From NCBI RefSeq assembly GCF_000025265.1, contig NC_013739.1, positions 4,388,001 through 4,452,000 on the forward strand: 64,000 nucleotides of DNA, given 5' to 3'. Numbering within the stretch: the first letter of the stretch is position 1; each line of letters opens with the position of its first letter. The notes beneath the pieces were generated by a model. The model ran no database searches. It was not told where the DNA came from and was given only the letters and a program-made list of their open reading frames with translations. Positions 27,657-36,130 of this stretch are shown in pieces. This DNA comes from Conexibacter woesei DSM 14684 (GTDB lineage Bacteria; Actinomycetota; Thermoleophilia; Solirubrobacterales; Solirubrobacteraceae). A program made the position numbers and the translations under genes.

Positions 27657-28412
27657 GTGATCACCGCTGCTGCGGTCGCAGGGCTGCCGGAGATCGGCGC
27701 CGGCGACGACCTCGGAGAGCTGATCGCGGCGCGGCTGCCGTCCGCGCCCGCCGACGGCGACGTGCTCGTGATCGCCCACAAGGCGATCTCGAAGGCCGAG
27801 GGCCGCGTGCGCAGGCTCGCCGAGGTGACGCCATCGCCGCGCGCGGTCGCGCTCGCCGCCGAGCAGGGCGGCAAGGACCCGCGCCACGTGCAGGTCGTGC
27901 TCGACGAGACGCGCGAGCTGCTGCGCGCAGAGCGCGGCGTGCTGGTCTGCGTCACGCACCACGGCTTCGTCTGCGCGAACGCCGGCGTCGACGCGTCCAA
28001 CTCGCCCGCGGGCGAGCCCGAGACGCTGATCCTGCTGCCGCGCGATCCCGACGCCTCGGCGCGCGCGCTGCGCGCGCGGTTGAACGAGCTGACCGGCGTG
28101 CGCCACGGCGTCGTCGTGACCGACTCGTTCGGGCGCGCATGGCGCCACGGCCAGGTCGACGTCGCGATCGGCGTCGCCGGCGTCGCGCCGCTGCAGGACT
28201 GGCGCGGCAAGACCGACAGCGTCGGACGCGAGCTGCGCGCGACCTGGATCGCCGTCGCCGACCAGCTCGCCGGCGCTGCCGACCTCGCGCGCGGCAAGGA
28301 CTCGCGCGAGCCGGCCGTCGTCGTGCGCGGGCTGGCGCAGCACGTCGCCGACGACGACGGCCCCGGGGCGCAGGAGCTGCTGCGCCCCGCGGCCGAAGAC
28401 CTCTTCCGCTAG
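27657..28412 (+). CDS. cofE: F420-0:gamma-glutamyl ligase (single-domain)
   Basis: 251 aa CofE. Motifs VIAHKAISKAEGRV, CVTHHGFVCANAGVDASN and VVTDSFGRAWRHGQVDVAIG are diagnostic. Adds glutamates to F420-0 using GTP. In many actinobacteria FbiB fuses this domain to a C-terminal FMN reductase that finishes F420-0 synthesis; here the protein ends after the ligase domain, so that reductase must be encoded elsewhere. GTG start with AAGGA upstream, 11 bp after cofC. Last gene of the operon, followed at once by a hairpin. Confidence 0.93.
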   Translation: MITAAAVAGLPEIGAGDDLGELIAARLPSAPADGDVLVIAHKAISKAEGRVRRLAEVTPSPRAVALAAEQGGKDPRHVQVVLDETRELLRAERGVLVCVTHHGFVCANAGVDASNSPAGEPETLILLPRDPDASARALRARLNELTGVRHGVVVTDSFGRAWRHGQVDVAIGVAGVAPLQDWRGKTDSVGRELRATWIAVADQLAGAADLARGKDSREPAVVVRGLAQHVADDDGPGAQELLRPAAEDLFR

Positions 28413-28429
28413 CGCCCCGCGCGGGGCGC
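28412..28429. terminator. Terminator-like hairpin between convergent genes
   Basis: GCGCCCC, loop GCGC, GGGGCGC form an 18-base perfect palindrome beginning at the last base of the cofE stop, in the 33-bp gap to the convergent gene at 28446. No T-run, as is usual in GC-rich actinobacteria. Confidence 0.6.
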
Positions 28430-28445
28430 CAGCCGGACGAGGAGG

Positions 28446-28961
28446 CTAGCGGCAGACGACGCTGGCGCGGACCGTCTTGCGCGCCTTGGCCGTCACCGTC
28501 ACCGAGCACGCTCTGCGGTTGTTCGCACGCAGCGTGTAGCTGCCCTTGACGACCTTGAACGTGACGCGCTTGCCGCGCCGGACGTCGAGCACGTCGACCG
28601 TGCGGCCGCGGCTGTCGAGCAGCGCGAGGCGCCCCTTCGCGAACGCCCCGCGGGAGCTGCGTCTGATGCCCGCGACGATCGTCGCGTTGGAGCGGCGCAG
28701 CTGCGCCTTGACCGCGTCGTAGCAGTTCGTGTACTCGGCGAGGTCGCCTCTGATGCGCCGAAGCGCCTGTCTGAGGACGCGCGCGCTGTAGCGGCGCTTG
28801 AGCGCGCCGGTGTCGCTGCGAGCGCAGTCCTTCACGACCGTGACGGCCGTCGGGGCCTTGGCTGCGGCTCTGCCGCGGGCACTTGCCGGCGCGACCGCGA
28901 CGAGCGCGACGAGAACGGCGGTGAGGACGGTTGCGGTGCCGGCGGCGAGAAGACGATGCAT
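28446..28961 (-). CDS. Small secreted basic protein, paralogue A
   Basis: 171 aa with a signal peptide (hydrophobic TATVLTAVLVALVAVAPASA). The mature part is rich in Arg/Lys with four Cys at KDCARSD, YTNCYDAV, RACSVTV and the penultimate residue (VVCR). Segments TGALKRRYSARVLRQALRRI, NATIVAGIRRSSRGAFAKGR and KGSYTLRANNRRACS are repeated in the neighbour 29101-29616, so the two arose by tandem duplication. Possibly two disulfides. Family not recognised. Confidence 0.7.
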   Translation of the reverse strand: MHRLLAAGTATVLTAVLVALVAVAPASARGRAAAKAPTAVTVVKDCARSDTGALKRRYSARVLRQALRRIRGDLAEYTNCYDAVKAQLRRSNATIVAGIRRSSRGAFAKGRLALLDSRGRTVDVLDVRRGKRVTFKVVKGSYTLRANNRRACSVTVTAKARKTVRASVVCR

Positions 28962-29100
28962 GGGCGTGGAACTCCCCCTTGCGGGTCGTGGATGGTGGGT
29001 CCACCTCCTTGCAACGCGGGTGCGCCAGGCGAGTTGCGCCGTTTCGCCCGGCGTCCCTCGGACCGCAACCGCAGCCCGCCCTCCCGCCCGCCCGCCGTCC

Positions 29101-29616
29101 TCAGCGGCGACAGACGAGGCTCGACACGCTCGTCCGCCACTCGCTCGCGCGGACCGTGCGGCTGCAGCGGCGCTCGCCGTTCGCGCGCAGCGTGTACTGC
29201 CCGGGCACGACGCGGAAGCGGGCCAGCTCGCCGCGCTCGACCTCCAGCACGTCGACCTTGCGCCCGCGCTGGTCGAGCAGCGCGATCCGGCCGGCGACGA
29301 GACGGCCGCGGGCGCTTCTGCGCAGCCCGGCGACGATCGTCCCGTCCGCACGCGAGATCTGGCGGCGGATCGCGTCGATGCAGCCGGTGTACTCGGCGAC
29401 GTCGCGGGGCATGTCGCGCAGCGCGACGCGCAGGACGCGGACGCTGTAGCGGTGCTGGAGCCGCCCGCTGTGGCTCGTCGCGCAGTCGTAGAGGACGCGC
29501 GCCGTCAGGTTCTCGTCGACGTGCCCCTGCGTGGAGGGACGGCCGGAGCCGGCCGCGACGGCGACCAGCGACAGCAGTGCGATCGACGCCGCGACCGCGG
29601 CGATGAGACGTTTCAT
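29101..29616 (-). CDS. Small secreted basic protein, paralogue B
   Basis: 171 aa, the same length as paralogue A. Signal peptide MKRLIAAVAASIALLSLVAVA, then matching blocks (SGRLQHRYSVRVLRVALRDM, GTIVAGLRRSARGRLVAGR, PGQYTLRANGERRCSRTV) and conserved Cys (YDCATSH, YTGCIDA, RRCSRT, LVCRR). ATG follows GGGGAAG. The 139 bp between the two paralogues hold the promoter region of paralogue A and nothing else I can name. Unknown function; secretion and charge could suit cell-surface or nucleic-acid binding. Confidence 0.7.
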   Translation of the reverse strand: MKRLIAAVAASIALLSLVAVAAGSGRPSTQGHVDENLTARVLYDCATSHSGRLQHRYSVRVLRVALRDMPRDVAEYTGCIDAIRRQISRADGTIVAGLRRSARGRLVAGRIALLDQRGRKVDVLEVERGELARFRVVPGQYTLRANGERRCSRTVRASEWRTSVSSLVCRR

Positions 29617-29718
29617 GTGCTTCCCCTGTTCGGTCTGTGGGAGTGGACCGAGCGCGCTCGACAAGAAAGAACGGGCGCGTGCCAGCAAGGTTGCGATCTC
29701 GCGCCGCGCCGCGCGCCC

Positions 29719-29767
29719 GAGGAGTGTCGGTTCGGCCACGGTGACCGTGGTCAAATCGACACTCCTC
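29719..29767. promoter_or_regulatory. Nested palindromes in a divergent intergenic region
   Basis: An outer 11-bp perfect arm pair, GAGGAGTGTCG (29719-29729) and CGACACTCCTC (29757-29767), encloses an inner dyad CCACGGT-G-ACCGTGG (29736-29750). It sits between the start of paralogue B and the start of the tocopherol-cyclase-like gene. Probably an operator for one or both genes; a transcribed cruciform is also possible. Confidence 0.55.
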
Positions 29768-29794
29768 CCCCGCGCGCGCTGGTAGCGTCGCGCC

Positions 29795-30781
29795 ATGGAC
29801 CCCGCCGCCGCGCGCTTTCCCGCCGTCCCGCTCGCTCGCGGCCACTACGAGAGCTTCTACCTGAAGGCCGGGGACGCAGCGGGGCGGCAGGCGGTGTGGC
29901 TGCGGTACACGGTCCACAAGCGTCCGGGCGCGGCGCCGGTCGGCTCGCTCTGGGTCACGCTGTTCGACGACGACGGGCCGCACGCGGGGAAGCTGACCGC
30001 GCCGCCGGAGGCGCTGCGCGCGGGCGGCGCGAGCGGCGCCGACTGGCTTCACGTCGGCGACGCGCGGATCGGCGCCGGCGGGGCGCACGCGACCGTGCCC
30101 GGGCTGGCCGAGTGGGAGCTGCGCTTCGACGGCGGCGAGGCGCCGTTCCCCTACCTCCCGAGCGGCTGGATGTACACGGCGCCGCTGCCGAAGACGAAGG
30201 CGCTGAGCCTGCTGCCGGCGGTCCGCGTCAGCGGCAGCGTGACCGTCAGAGGCCGCACGGTCGAGCTGGACGGCTGGCCGGGGATGGTCGGCCATAACTG
30301 GGGCGCCGAGCACGCCGAGCGCTGGATCTGGCTGCACGGGACCGCGTTCGAGCAGCAGCCCGGCGCCTGGATCGACATGATCGTCGGCCGCATCCGCATC
30401 GGCCGCTGGACGACGCCGTGGGTCGCCAACGGCTGCCTGTCGCTCGACGGCAGACGCCACCGCCTCGGCGGCCTCGGCCGCACCCGCTCGACCAGAATCG
30501 ACGAGCTGCCCGAACGCGCGACCTTCTGGGTCACCGGCGAAGGCGTCGCGCTGCGCGGGCAGGTCGGCGCGCCGCCGGGCGACGTCGTCGGCTGGGTCTA
30601 CAGCGACCCGGACGGCCCGCAGCACCACACCGCCCACTGCGCGATCGCGGACATGCGCCTGAGAGTCGCCCGCCGCGACCTGCCGCCACTGGAGCTGACG
30701 GTCTCAGGCGGCGCGACCTACGAGCTGGGCATGCGCGAGCACGACCACGGCATCCCGCTGCAGCCGTTCGGCGACCCGTAG
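29795..30781 (+). CDS. Tocopherol-cyclase/CrtC-like (AttH-like) protein
   Basis: 328 aa with no signal peptide. The pattern of two lipocalin-like beta domains with GHYESFYLKAG near the start, the central PGMVGHNWGAEHAERWIWLHG (about 161-182) and a late PQHHTAHCAIADM is that of the tocopherol cyclase/hydroxyneurosporene hydratase-like superfamily. Members act on lipids or terpenoids. No carotenoid or prenyl-lipid gene is adjacent, so the substrate is open. ATG 14 bp after the end of the run of palindromes. Confidence 0.7.
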   Translation: MDPAAARFPAVPLARGHYESFYLKAGDAAGRQAVWLRYTVHKRPGAAPVGSLWVTLFDDDGPHAGKLTAPPEALRAGGASGADWLHVGDARIGAGGAHATVPGLAEWELRFDGGEAPFPYLPSGWMYTAPLPKTKALSLLPAVRVSGSVTVRGRTVELDGWPGMVGHNWGAEHAERWIWLHGTAFEQQPGAWIDMIVGRIRIGRWTTPWVANGCLSLDGRRHRLGGLGRTRSTRIDELPERATFWVTGEGVALRGQVGAPPGDVVGWVYSDPDGPQHHTAHCAIADMRLRVARRDLPPLELTVSGGATYELGMREHDHGIPLQPFGDP

Positions 30782-30820
30782 GCGGGCCGGGTCGCACCGA
30801 AGCTCGCCGGCCCCGCGCGC

Positions 30821-31189
30821 TCAGCCGGCCTCGTCCCAGGCCTGGACGCCCTCCTGGTGGACGATGCGCCCGTCTCTGACGTCGCAGAAGCTGGCGAGCA
30901 TCACTCTTGTGCCGTCCGGATATCTGCACATCTCGGTGTAGGCGACGCCGCTCGGTCCGGCGACGGCGTGGGTCACCTCGTGCGTCATCTCGCGGCCGCA
31001 GACGTCGTCCAACATCGCTCTGATCGCGTCGAGCCCCTCCAGGCGCATCGGCGCGCCGGGCGGGTGCTGGTAGTCGACCATCACCATGTCGGCATCTCTG
31101 TCGTACATGGCCGTCAGCGCGGCTGCGTCGCGTGACTCGATCGCCCGTCTGAGGGCGCCGAGGTCGATGTGATCGGCGGTGGCGCTCAT
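30821..31189 (-). CDS. SnoaL-like (NTF2-fold) protein
   Basis: 122 aa alpha+beta cone: LRRAIESRDAAALTAMYDRD at the start, GLDAIRAMLDDV, and YTEMCRYPDGTRVMLASFCDV then DGRIVHQEGVQAWD at the end. This fold serves as polyketide cyclase, isomerase or ligand-binding protein, and many members are orphan. ATG has GAGGAGGGA upstream. No clear partner gene. Confidence 0.7.
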   Translation of the reverse strand: MSATADHIDLGALRRAIESRDAAALTAMYDRDADMVMVDYQHPPGAPMRLEGLDAIRAMLDDVCGREMTHEVTHAVAGPSGVAYTEMCRYPDGTRVMLASFCDVRDGRIVHQEGVQAWDEAG

Positions 31190-31296
31190 GGTCCCTCCTC
31201 GTCGGTGACGCAAAGCGACGCTACGCCCTCCCCACCCGATGTCAGGTTGAATCCGGTGTGACCGCAACGCGGCCCCGCCGCGCCGAGCCACAGCGC

Positions 31297-31610
31297 TCAA
31301 CTGACCGCCAGCTCGACGCCCAACCGCCGCAGCCCACGCCGAACGCGTCTGTCGAACGTCGCAACGGCAGCCGAGTGCGCCTCGGCGGTCGCGATCGCGA
31401 AGCCGTCCGCGAGGCTGATGCCGAGCCGACGGTGGCGCGCCGCCGCGCGCGCGATCTCTGCCGTCGGCGGCACGAGCCTGATCCCGAGCGCCGCGATCGC
31501 GTGACCGCACGCCGCAGCGTCAGGTCGTCCTCCGCCGGACGCACCAGCGCCTCCGCGTAGTTCACGGTCGAAAGCAGCCGTGGGCGCTCGTCGTCGATCA
31601 TCGCGAGCAC
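31297..31610 (-). pseudogene. Decayed PIN-domain (VapC-like) toxin gene
   Basis: The frame beginning around GTG 31610 reads VLAMIDDERPRLLSTVNYAE and ALVRPAEDDLTLRRAV, as in the middle of a VapC PIN domain. At about 31503 the PIN signature continues only in another frame: IAALGIRLVPPTAEIARAA, LGISLADGFAIATAEAHSA, VATFDRRVRR, stopping at 31297. One missing base (GTC-ACG for GTCGACG) explains the break. The N-terminal catalytic Asp region and a cognate antitoxin are not recognisable upstream. Either a remnant or, less likely, a sequencing error. Confidence 0.65.
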
Positions 31611-31687
31611 GGAAGCACTTCCTCGCCGGGCTCGGTGCCAGCTCGTCCGCGGTTCTCGGCGGGGTGTGCTCTCTCCACCGCGACCCG

Positions 31688-32482
31688 CTACCCCTCCGGG
31701 TTGAGCGCGGTCCCCATCGCGTGGAAGCCGCCGTCGACGTGGACGATCTCGCCGGAGATCGCGCGCGCCCAGTCGCTCAGCAGGAAGCAGATCGTTCTCG
31801 CGACCGGCTCCGGGTCCTCGACGTCCCAGCCGAGCGGCGCCTGGCGGCCCCACGCGTCGGAGAGCGTCTGGAAGCCGGGGATGCCGCCGGCGGCGACCGT
31901 CTTCAACGGGCCGGCGCTGACGAGGTTGACGCGGATGCCGTGCGGGCCGAGGTCGCGTGCGAGGTAGCGCGAGGTCGACTCCAGGGCGGCCTTCGCGACG
32001 CCCATCCAGTCGTAGATCGGCCACGCGACGGTGGCGTCGAAGTCGAGCCCGACGATCGCGCCGCCGCCCTCCGCTCTCTGCAGCAGCGGCAGCAGCGAGA
32101 CGCCCAGCTGCTTGAGCGAGAACGCGCTCGTCTGGAACGCGGTGATCGCGGACTCCGGCGGCGTGTTGAGGAAGTTGCCCCCGAGCGCGTCCTCGGGCGC
32201 GAACGCGACCGCATGCAGGACGCCGTCCAACGCGCCCCACTTCGCGGTCAGCGCCTCGACGAGCGGCGGGTAGTCCTCGAGCCGGTTGACGTCCAGCTCC
32301 AGCACCTCCACCTCATGCGGCAGCTTCGCCGCCACGCGCTCGGTCAGCCGCCGCGCGCGCCCGAATCCGGTCAAGACGACCTCCGCCCCCAGCTCCTGGA
32401 GCTGCGCGGCGGTCGAGAACGCGATCGAGTCCTTCGTCAGAACTCCGGTCAAAAGGTACCGGCGCCCTTTGAGATCGATCAC
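31688..32482 (-). CDS. fabI: Enoyl-ACP reductase
   Basis: 264 aa. FabI-type SDR: cofactor region RYLLTGVLTKDSIAFSTA, catalytic Tyr-x6-Lys in YDWMGVAKAALES and C-terminal VHVDGGFHAMG. Reduces trans-2-enoyl-ACP with NADH in the last step of each elongation cycle; the target of triclosan/isoniazid-type inhibitors. GTG start overlaps the carboxyltransferase stop (GTGA). Last gene of the fab operon. Confidence 0.93.
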   Translation of the reverse strand: MIDLKGRRYLLTGVLTKDSIAFSTAAQLQELGAEVVLTGFGRARRLTERVAAKLPHEVEVLELDVNRLEDYPPLVEALTAKWGALDGVLHAVAFAPEDALGGNFLNTPPESAITAFQTSAFSLKQLGVSLLPLLQRAEGGGAIVGLDFDATVAWPIYDWMGVAKAALESTSRYLARDLGPHGIRVNLVSAGPLKTVAAGGIPGFQTLSDAWGRQAPLGWDVEDPEPVARTICFLLSDWARAISGEIVHVDGGFHAMGTALNPEG

Positions 32483-33906
32483 GCGGTCGCCCGTCGGTCG
32501 TCCATCGCGCCGAACGCCCACGCCAGCCGGCTGCGCGTCTCGTGCGGCTCGATCACCTCGTCGATGAAGCCCGCGGCCGCCGCGACCTGCGCGCCGAGGT
32601 GCTCCTGCGCGTAGCCGGCGGCCAGCTCGTCGCGCAGCGCGACGGGATCCTCCGCCGCCGCCAGCTCGCGGCGATGCAGCACGCCGACGGCCGGCTGCGC
32701 GCCCATCACGCCCAGCTCCGCGTTCGGCCACGCGAACGCCATGTCCGCGCCGAGGTCCTTCGAGTTCATCGTGATGTACGCGCCGCCGTACGCCTTGCGC
32801 AGGACGACCGTCACGCGCGGCACGGTCGCCGAGGCGAACGCGCGCACGAGCGTCGCGCCGTGGCGGATCACGCCGGCCTGCTCCTGCCGCGTGCCGGGCA
32901 TGAAGCCGGGCGTGTCGACGAGCACGACCATCGGGATCCCGTAGCGGTCGCAGGTGTCGACGAAGCGCGCGCCCTTCTGCGAGGACTCGGCATCCAGCAC
33001 GCCGCCCATGTAGCGCGGCTGGTTGGCGATCACGCCGACCGGACGGCCGTCGATCCGCGCGAACGCGGTCACGATCGAGCGCGCCCACTTCGGCGCGATC
33101 TCCAGCAGCGAGCCGCCGTCGACGATGCCGCGGATCGCCGTCCGCACGTCGTAGACCTGGCGCGCGTCGGCCGGGACCGCGGCGCCGGGGTCGGAGAAGT
33201 CGGGGTCGACCGAGAGGATTCTCGGCAGGCGCCCGCCGGCGTGCTGCGGCAGGTAGGAGAGCAGCCCGCGCGCGAGATGCGTCGCGCCGATGTCGTCGTC
33301 GGCGACGAGGTCGGTCACGCCGTTCTTCTCGTGGACCTTGCGGCCGCCCAGCTCCGCGGCGGTGACGTCCTCGCCCATCACGTCTCTGACGACGCCGGGG
33401 CCGGTCAGGAACATCGCCGCGTCCTCGGTCATCACGACGAAGTCGGTCAGCGCCGGCGAGTAGCAGCCGCCGCCGGCCGAGAGGCCGCCGATGATCGATA
33501 TCTGCGGGACGACGCCCGTCAGCAGCACGTTCTGGCGGAAGATCCGCCCGTAGCCGCCGAGCGCGGCGGTGCCTTCCTGCATCCGCGCGCCGCCGGACTC
33601 GATGAACCCGACGACCGGTACTCGCGCCCGGCCGGCGAGCTGCATCACGCGATGAATCGTGTCCGCGTGCGCAGCGCCGAGCGAGCCGCCGAGGTACTTC
33701 GCGTCCTGCGCATAGACCGCGACGGGACGGCCGTCGACGCGGCCGAGGCCGCCGACGACGCCGTCGCCGGCACGCGCGCGCGCGCCGAGCTTCGGGGACA
33801 GCACCTGCGAGCGGATCGCCTCGAAGGAGCCCTCGTCGCAGAGCAGTTCGAGCCGCTCGTGCGGGCTCAGCCGCTCGTCGGTTCTGATCGCTGCTACGGC
33901 ACTCAT
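32479..33906 (-). CDS. accD: Acyl-CoA carboxylase carboxyltransferase (AccD/PccB type)
   Basis: 475 aa, both crotonase-like halves in one chain: acyl-CoA side GFIESGGARMQEG and GGLSAGGGCYSPALTDF, biotin side LVDTPGFMPGTRQE, RKAYGGAYITMNSK and FAWPNAELGVMGA. Shorter than typical actinobacterial AccD5/6 (about 520-550) but with all core motifs. Makes malonyl-CoA for the surrounding fab genes; the biotin carboxylase/BCCP subunit is not in the window. Overlaps fabF by ATGA. Confidence 0.88.
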   Translation of the reverse strand: MSAVAAIRTDERLSPHERLELLCDEGSFEAIRSQVLSPKLGARARAGDGVVGGLGRVDGRPVAVYAQDAKYLGGSLGAAHADTIHRVMQLAGRARVPVVGFIESGGARMQEGTAALGGYGRIFRQNVLLTGVVPQISIIGGLSAGGGCYSPALTDFVVMTEDAAMFLTGPGVVRDVMGEDVTAAELGGRKVHEKNGVTDLVADDDIGATHLARGLLSYLPQHAGGRLPRILSVDPDFSDPGAAVPADARQVYDVRTAIRGIVDGGSLLEIAPKWARSIVTAFARIDGRPVGVIANQPRYMGGVLDAESSQKGARFVDTCDRYGIPMVVLVDTPGFMPGTRQEQAGVIRHGATLVRAFASATVPRVTVVLRKAYGGAYITMNSKDLGADMAFAWPNAELGVMGAQPAVGVLHRRELAAAEDPVALRDELAAGYAQEHLGAQVAAAAGFIDEVIEPHETRSRLAWAFGAMDDRRATA

Positions 33907-35108
33907 GCGGAGGCTCCTTCCAGGCAGAGAACAACGTTGTGACCGCCGAAGCCGAACGAGTTCGACAGGGCGATCGGCGTCCCGTTGCGCGGCGTCAGCT
34001 CACGCGACGTCAGCGGGACGTAATCCAGATCGAGGTCAGGGTCGGGCTCTTCCAGCCCGAGCGTCGGCGGGATCGTGCGCGCGTTCATCGCGAGCACGGT
34101 CGCGATCGCCTCCACCGCGCCGGCAGCCCCGAGCAGGTGGCCGATCGACGACTTCGTCGAGGAGATCGGGACGTCGTTGGCCGCGTCGCCGAAGACGGCC
34201 TTGATCGCGACGGTCTCGGCGGCGTCGTTGAGCGACGTCGAGGTGCCGTGCGCGTTGACGTAGTCGATCTGCTCCGGCGTCACGCCGGCCTCGGCCAGCG
34301 CGCCGCGCATCGCGGCGGCGGCGTACGTGCCGTCCGGGTGCGTGGCGGTGATGTGGTACGCGTCGGAGGTGGTGGAGTACCCGCGGATCTCGCCGAGGAT
34401 CGTCGCGCCGCGCTCCAGCGCCTTCTCGCGGTCCTCGATCACGAGGACGCCCGCGCCCTCGCCCATCACGAAGCCGTCACGGCGCGCGTCGAATGGACGC
34501 GAGATGCCGGTCGGCGACATGGCGCTTGCGGCCATGAAGCTCGCCCGCGCCAGCGGCGTCAGCGTCGCCTCGGCGCCGCCGGTCACGACGGCGTCCGCGT
34601 CGCCCATCTGGATCGTGCGGAATGCGGTGCCGATCGCGTGCGACCCGGCCGCGCAGGCCGAGCCGACCTGGAACGACGGGCCGCGCAGCCCGTGGCGCAT
34701 CGACAGCGCCGCGGCGGCCGCGTTGACCATGAACAGCGGGACGGAGAGCGGCGACACCGCCTTCTCGCCTCTGTCGCGCAGGTTGTCGTGCTGGCCCTCG
34801 AGCGACTCGAGGCCGCCGATGCCGGAGGCGAGGATGCAGCCGATCCGCTCGGAGGCGTACGGCTTCTCCCCGTTCCAACCGGCCTGGGCCAGCGCCTCGT
34901 CGCTCGCGACCATCGCGAGCTGCGCGAAGCGGTCGGCGCGGCGAGCCTCCTTGACGGAGAGGTGCTCCTTCGCGACGTAGTCGCGACAGGCGCCCTCCCC
35001 GTCGACGATGCCGCTCTCGCCGGCCGCCCAGCGTCGCAGCAGCGGCTCGGCACCGACCCCGAGCGGGGTCACGGCACCCACACCGGTGATGACGACGCGT
35101 CGCTTCAT
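33903..35108 (-). CDS. fabF: Beta-ketoacyl-ACP synthase II
   Basis: 401 aa thiolase-fold condensing enzyme with the Cys-His-His triad: QVGSACAAGSHAIG, VNAHGTSTSLND and SSIGHLLGAAGAVEA. C-terminal NSFGFGGHNVVL is the family end. Extends acyl-ACP by two carbons from malonyl-ACP. Start ATG overlaps the acpP stop by one base (TAATG). Confidence 0.95.
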   Translation of the reverse strand: MKRRVVITGVGAVTPLGVGAEPLLRRWAAGESGIVDGEGACRDYVAKEHLSVKEARRADRFAQLAMVASDEALAQAGWNGEKPYASERIGCILASGIGGLESLEGQHDNLRDRGEKAVSPLSVPLFMVNAAAAALSMRHGLRGPSFQVGSACAAGSHAIGTAFRTIQMGDADAVVTGGAEATLTPLARASFMAASAMSPTGISRPFDARRDGFVMGEGAGVLVIEDREKALERGATILGEIRGYSTTSDAYHITATHPDGTYAAAAMRGALAEAGVTPEQIDYVNAHGTSTSLNDAAETVAIKAVFGDAANDVPISSTKSSIGHLLGAAGAVEAIATVLAMNARTIPPTLGLEEPDPDLDLDYVPLTSRELTPRNGTPIALSNSFGFGGHNVVLCLEGASA

Positions 35109-35353
35109 TACGCTGCCCGCGCCACCACGAGGTCGATCGCGTCGCCGACCGTCTTGAGGCCCTTCATGTCGTCGCCCTTGAGCTCGACGCCCCACTCGTC
35201 CTCGACGATCTGGGCCAGCTCGACGAGGTCGAGCGAGTCGATGTCGAGCTCCTCGAACGTCGCCGTGCGCGTGACCTGCTCGACGTCGGGGCCGAAGGAG
35301 GCGAGCGCCTCGACGATACGGCTCTCGACGGCCGCGGGGGTTGCAGTTGCCAT
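35108..35353 (-). CDS. acpP: Acyl carrier protein
   Basis: 81 aa, acidic, four-helix carrier with the phosphopantetheine-attachment motif ELDIDSLDLVELAQ (Ser near residue 40). Carries the growing chain between the enzymes of this operon. Located between fabG and fabF, an order common in bacteria. Confidence 0.96.
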   Translation of the reverse strand: MATATPAAVESRIVEALASFGPDVEQVTRTATFEELDIDSLDLVELAQIVEDEWGVELKGDDMKGLKTVGDAIDLVVARAA

Positions 35354-35386
35354 GTTGTGTGCTCCTCTTCTCGTTCGGATCAGGGT

Positions 35387-36130
35387 CTAGGCGGACATAC
35401 CGCCGTCGACGGTCAACGTTGCACCGGTGACGTAGCCGGCGTCATCGGAGGCGAGGAAGCGGACGCACGCCGCCACCTCCTCCGGTGTTCCGGTACGACG
35501 GGCCGGCACGACCTTCAGCAGTTCGCCGTCGAGGTCCGCGGTCATGTCGGTCGCGATCAGACCCGGCGCGACCGCGTTCACGGTCACGCCGCGGCGTGCG
35601 ACCTCCGCGGCGACGGTCTTCGTCATGCCGACGAGACCGGCCTTCGAGGCGGCGTAGTTCGCCTGGCCGGGGTTGGCCCGCAGGCCGACCACCGAGGCGA
35701 TGTTCACGATCCGTCCATGGCGTGCGCGCAGCATCGGCGGGATCGCCCGCCGCGTCGTGCGGAAGGCGGCGCCGAGGTTCGTGTCGAGCACGGCGTCCCA
35801 GTCGTCGTCCTTGATCTGCGGCGACAGTCCGTCGCGCCGCAGCCCCGCGTTGTTGACGAGTACCAGCACGGTGCCGAAGCGCTCTTCGAGCGCGCTGAAG
35901 TGCGCGTCGATCACGGCCGTGTCGGCGATGTCGCCGCCGAGCGCGACGGCCTGGCCGCCGGCGCCCTCGATCTCGGCCACGACCGCCTCGGCCTCGGCCT
36001 TGCCGCTGTTGTAGCCGACGCCGATCGGCCAGCCGTCCGCCGCGAGCACGCGTGCCACGGCGGCGCCGATTCCGCGCGATGCGCCCGTCACGAGCGCGCA
36101 GCCTCTGCGCGGTTCAGCGGTTTGACTCAC
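35387..36130 (-). CDS. fabG: 3-Oxoacyl-ACP reductase
   Basis: 247 aa SDR: cofactor motif TGASRGIGAAVA, NNAG, catalytic Ser (NIASVVG), Tyr-x3-Lys (YAASKAG) and C-terminal TLTVDGGMSA. NADPH-dependent reduction of 3-oxoacyl-ACP. GTG at 36130 is chosen because GGGGAGG lies six bases upstream and it overlaps the fabH stop; an ATG at 36145 would put that site inside the gene. Confidence 0.93.
   Translation of the reverse strand: MSQTAEPRRGCALVTGASRGIGAAVARVLAADGWPIGVGYNSGKAEAEAVVAEIEGAGGQAVALGGDIADTAVIDAHFSALEERFGTVLVLVNNAGLRRDGLSPQIKDDDWDAVLDTNLGAAFRTTRRAIPPMLRARHGRIVNIASVVGLRANPGQANYAASKAGLVGMTKTVAAEVARRGVTVNAVAPGLIATDMTADLDGELLKVVPARRTGTPEEVAACVRFLASDDAGYVTGATLTVDGGMSA

Noticed and set aside
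31688-33934. A 748-residue protein fusing fabI to an upstream Arg-rich part.
   Set aside because: The extra part is an off-frame reading of the carboxyltransferase gene; fabI has its own GTG overlapping that gene's stop.
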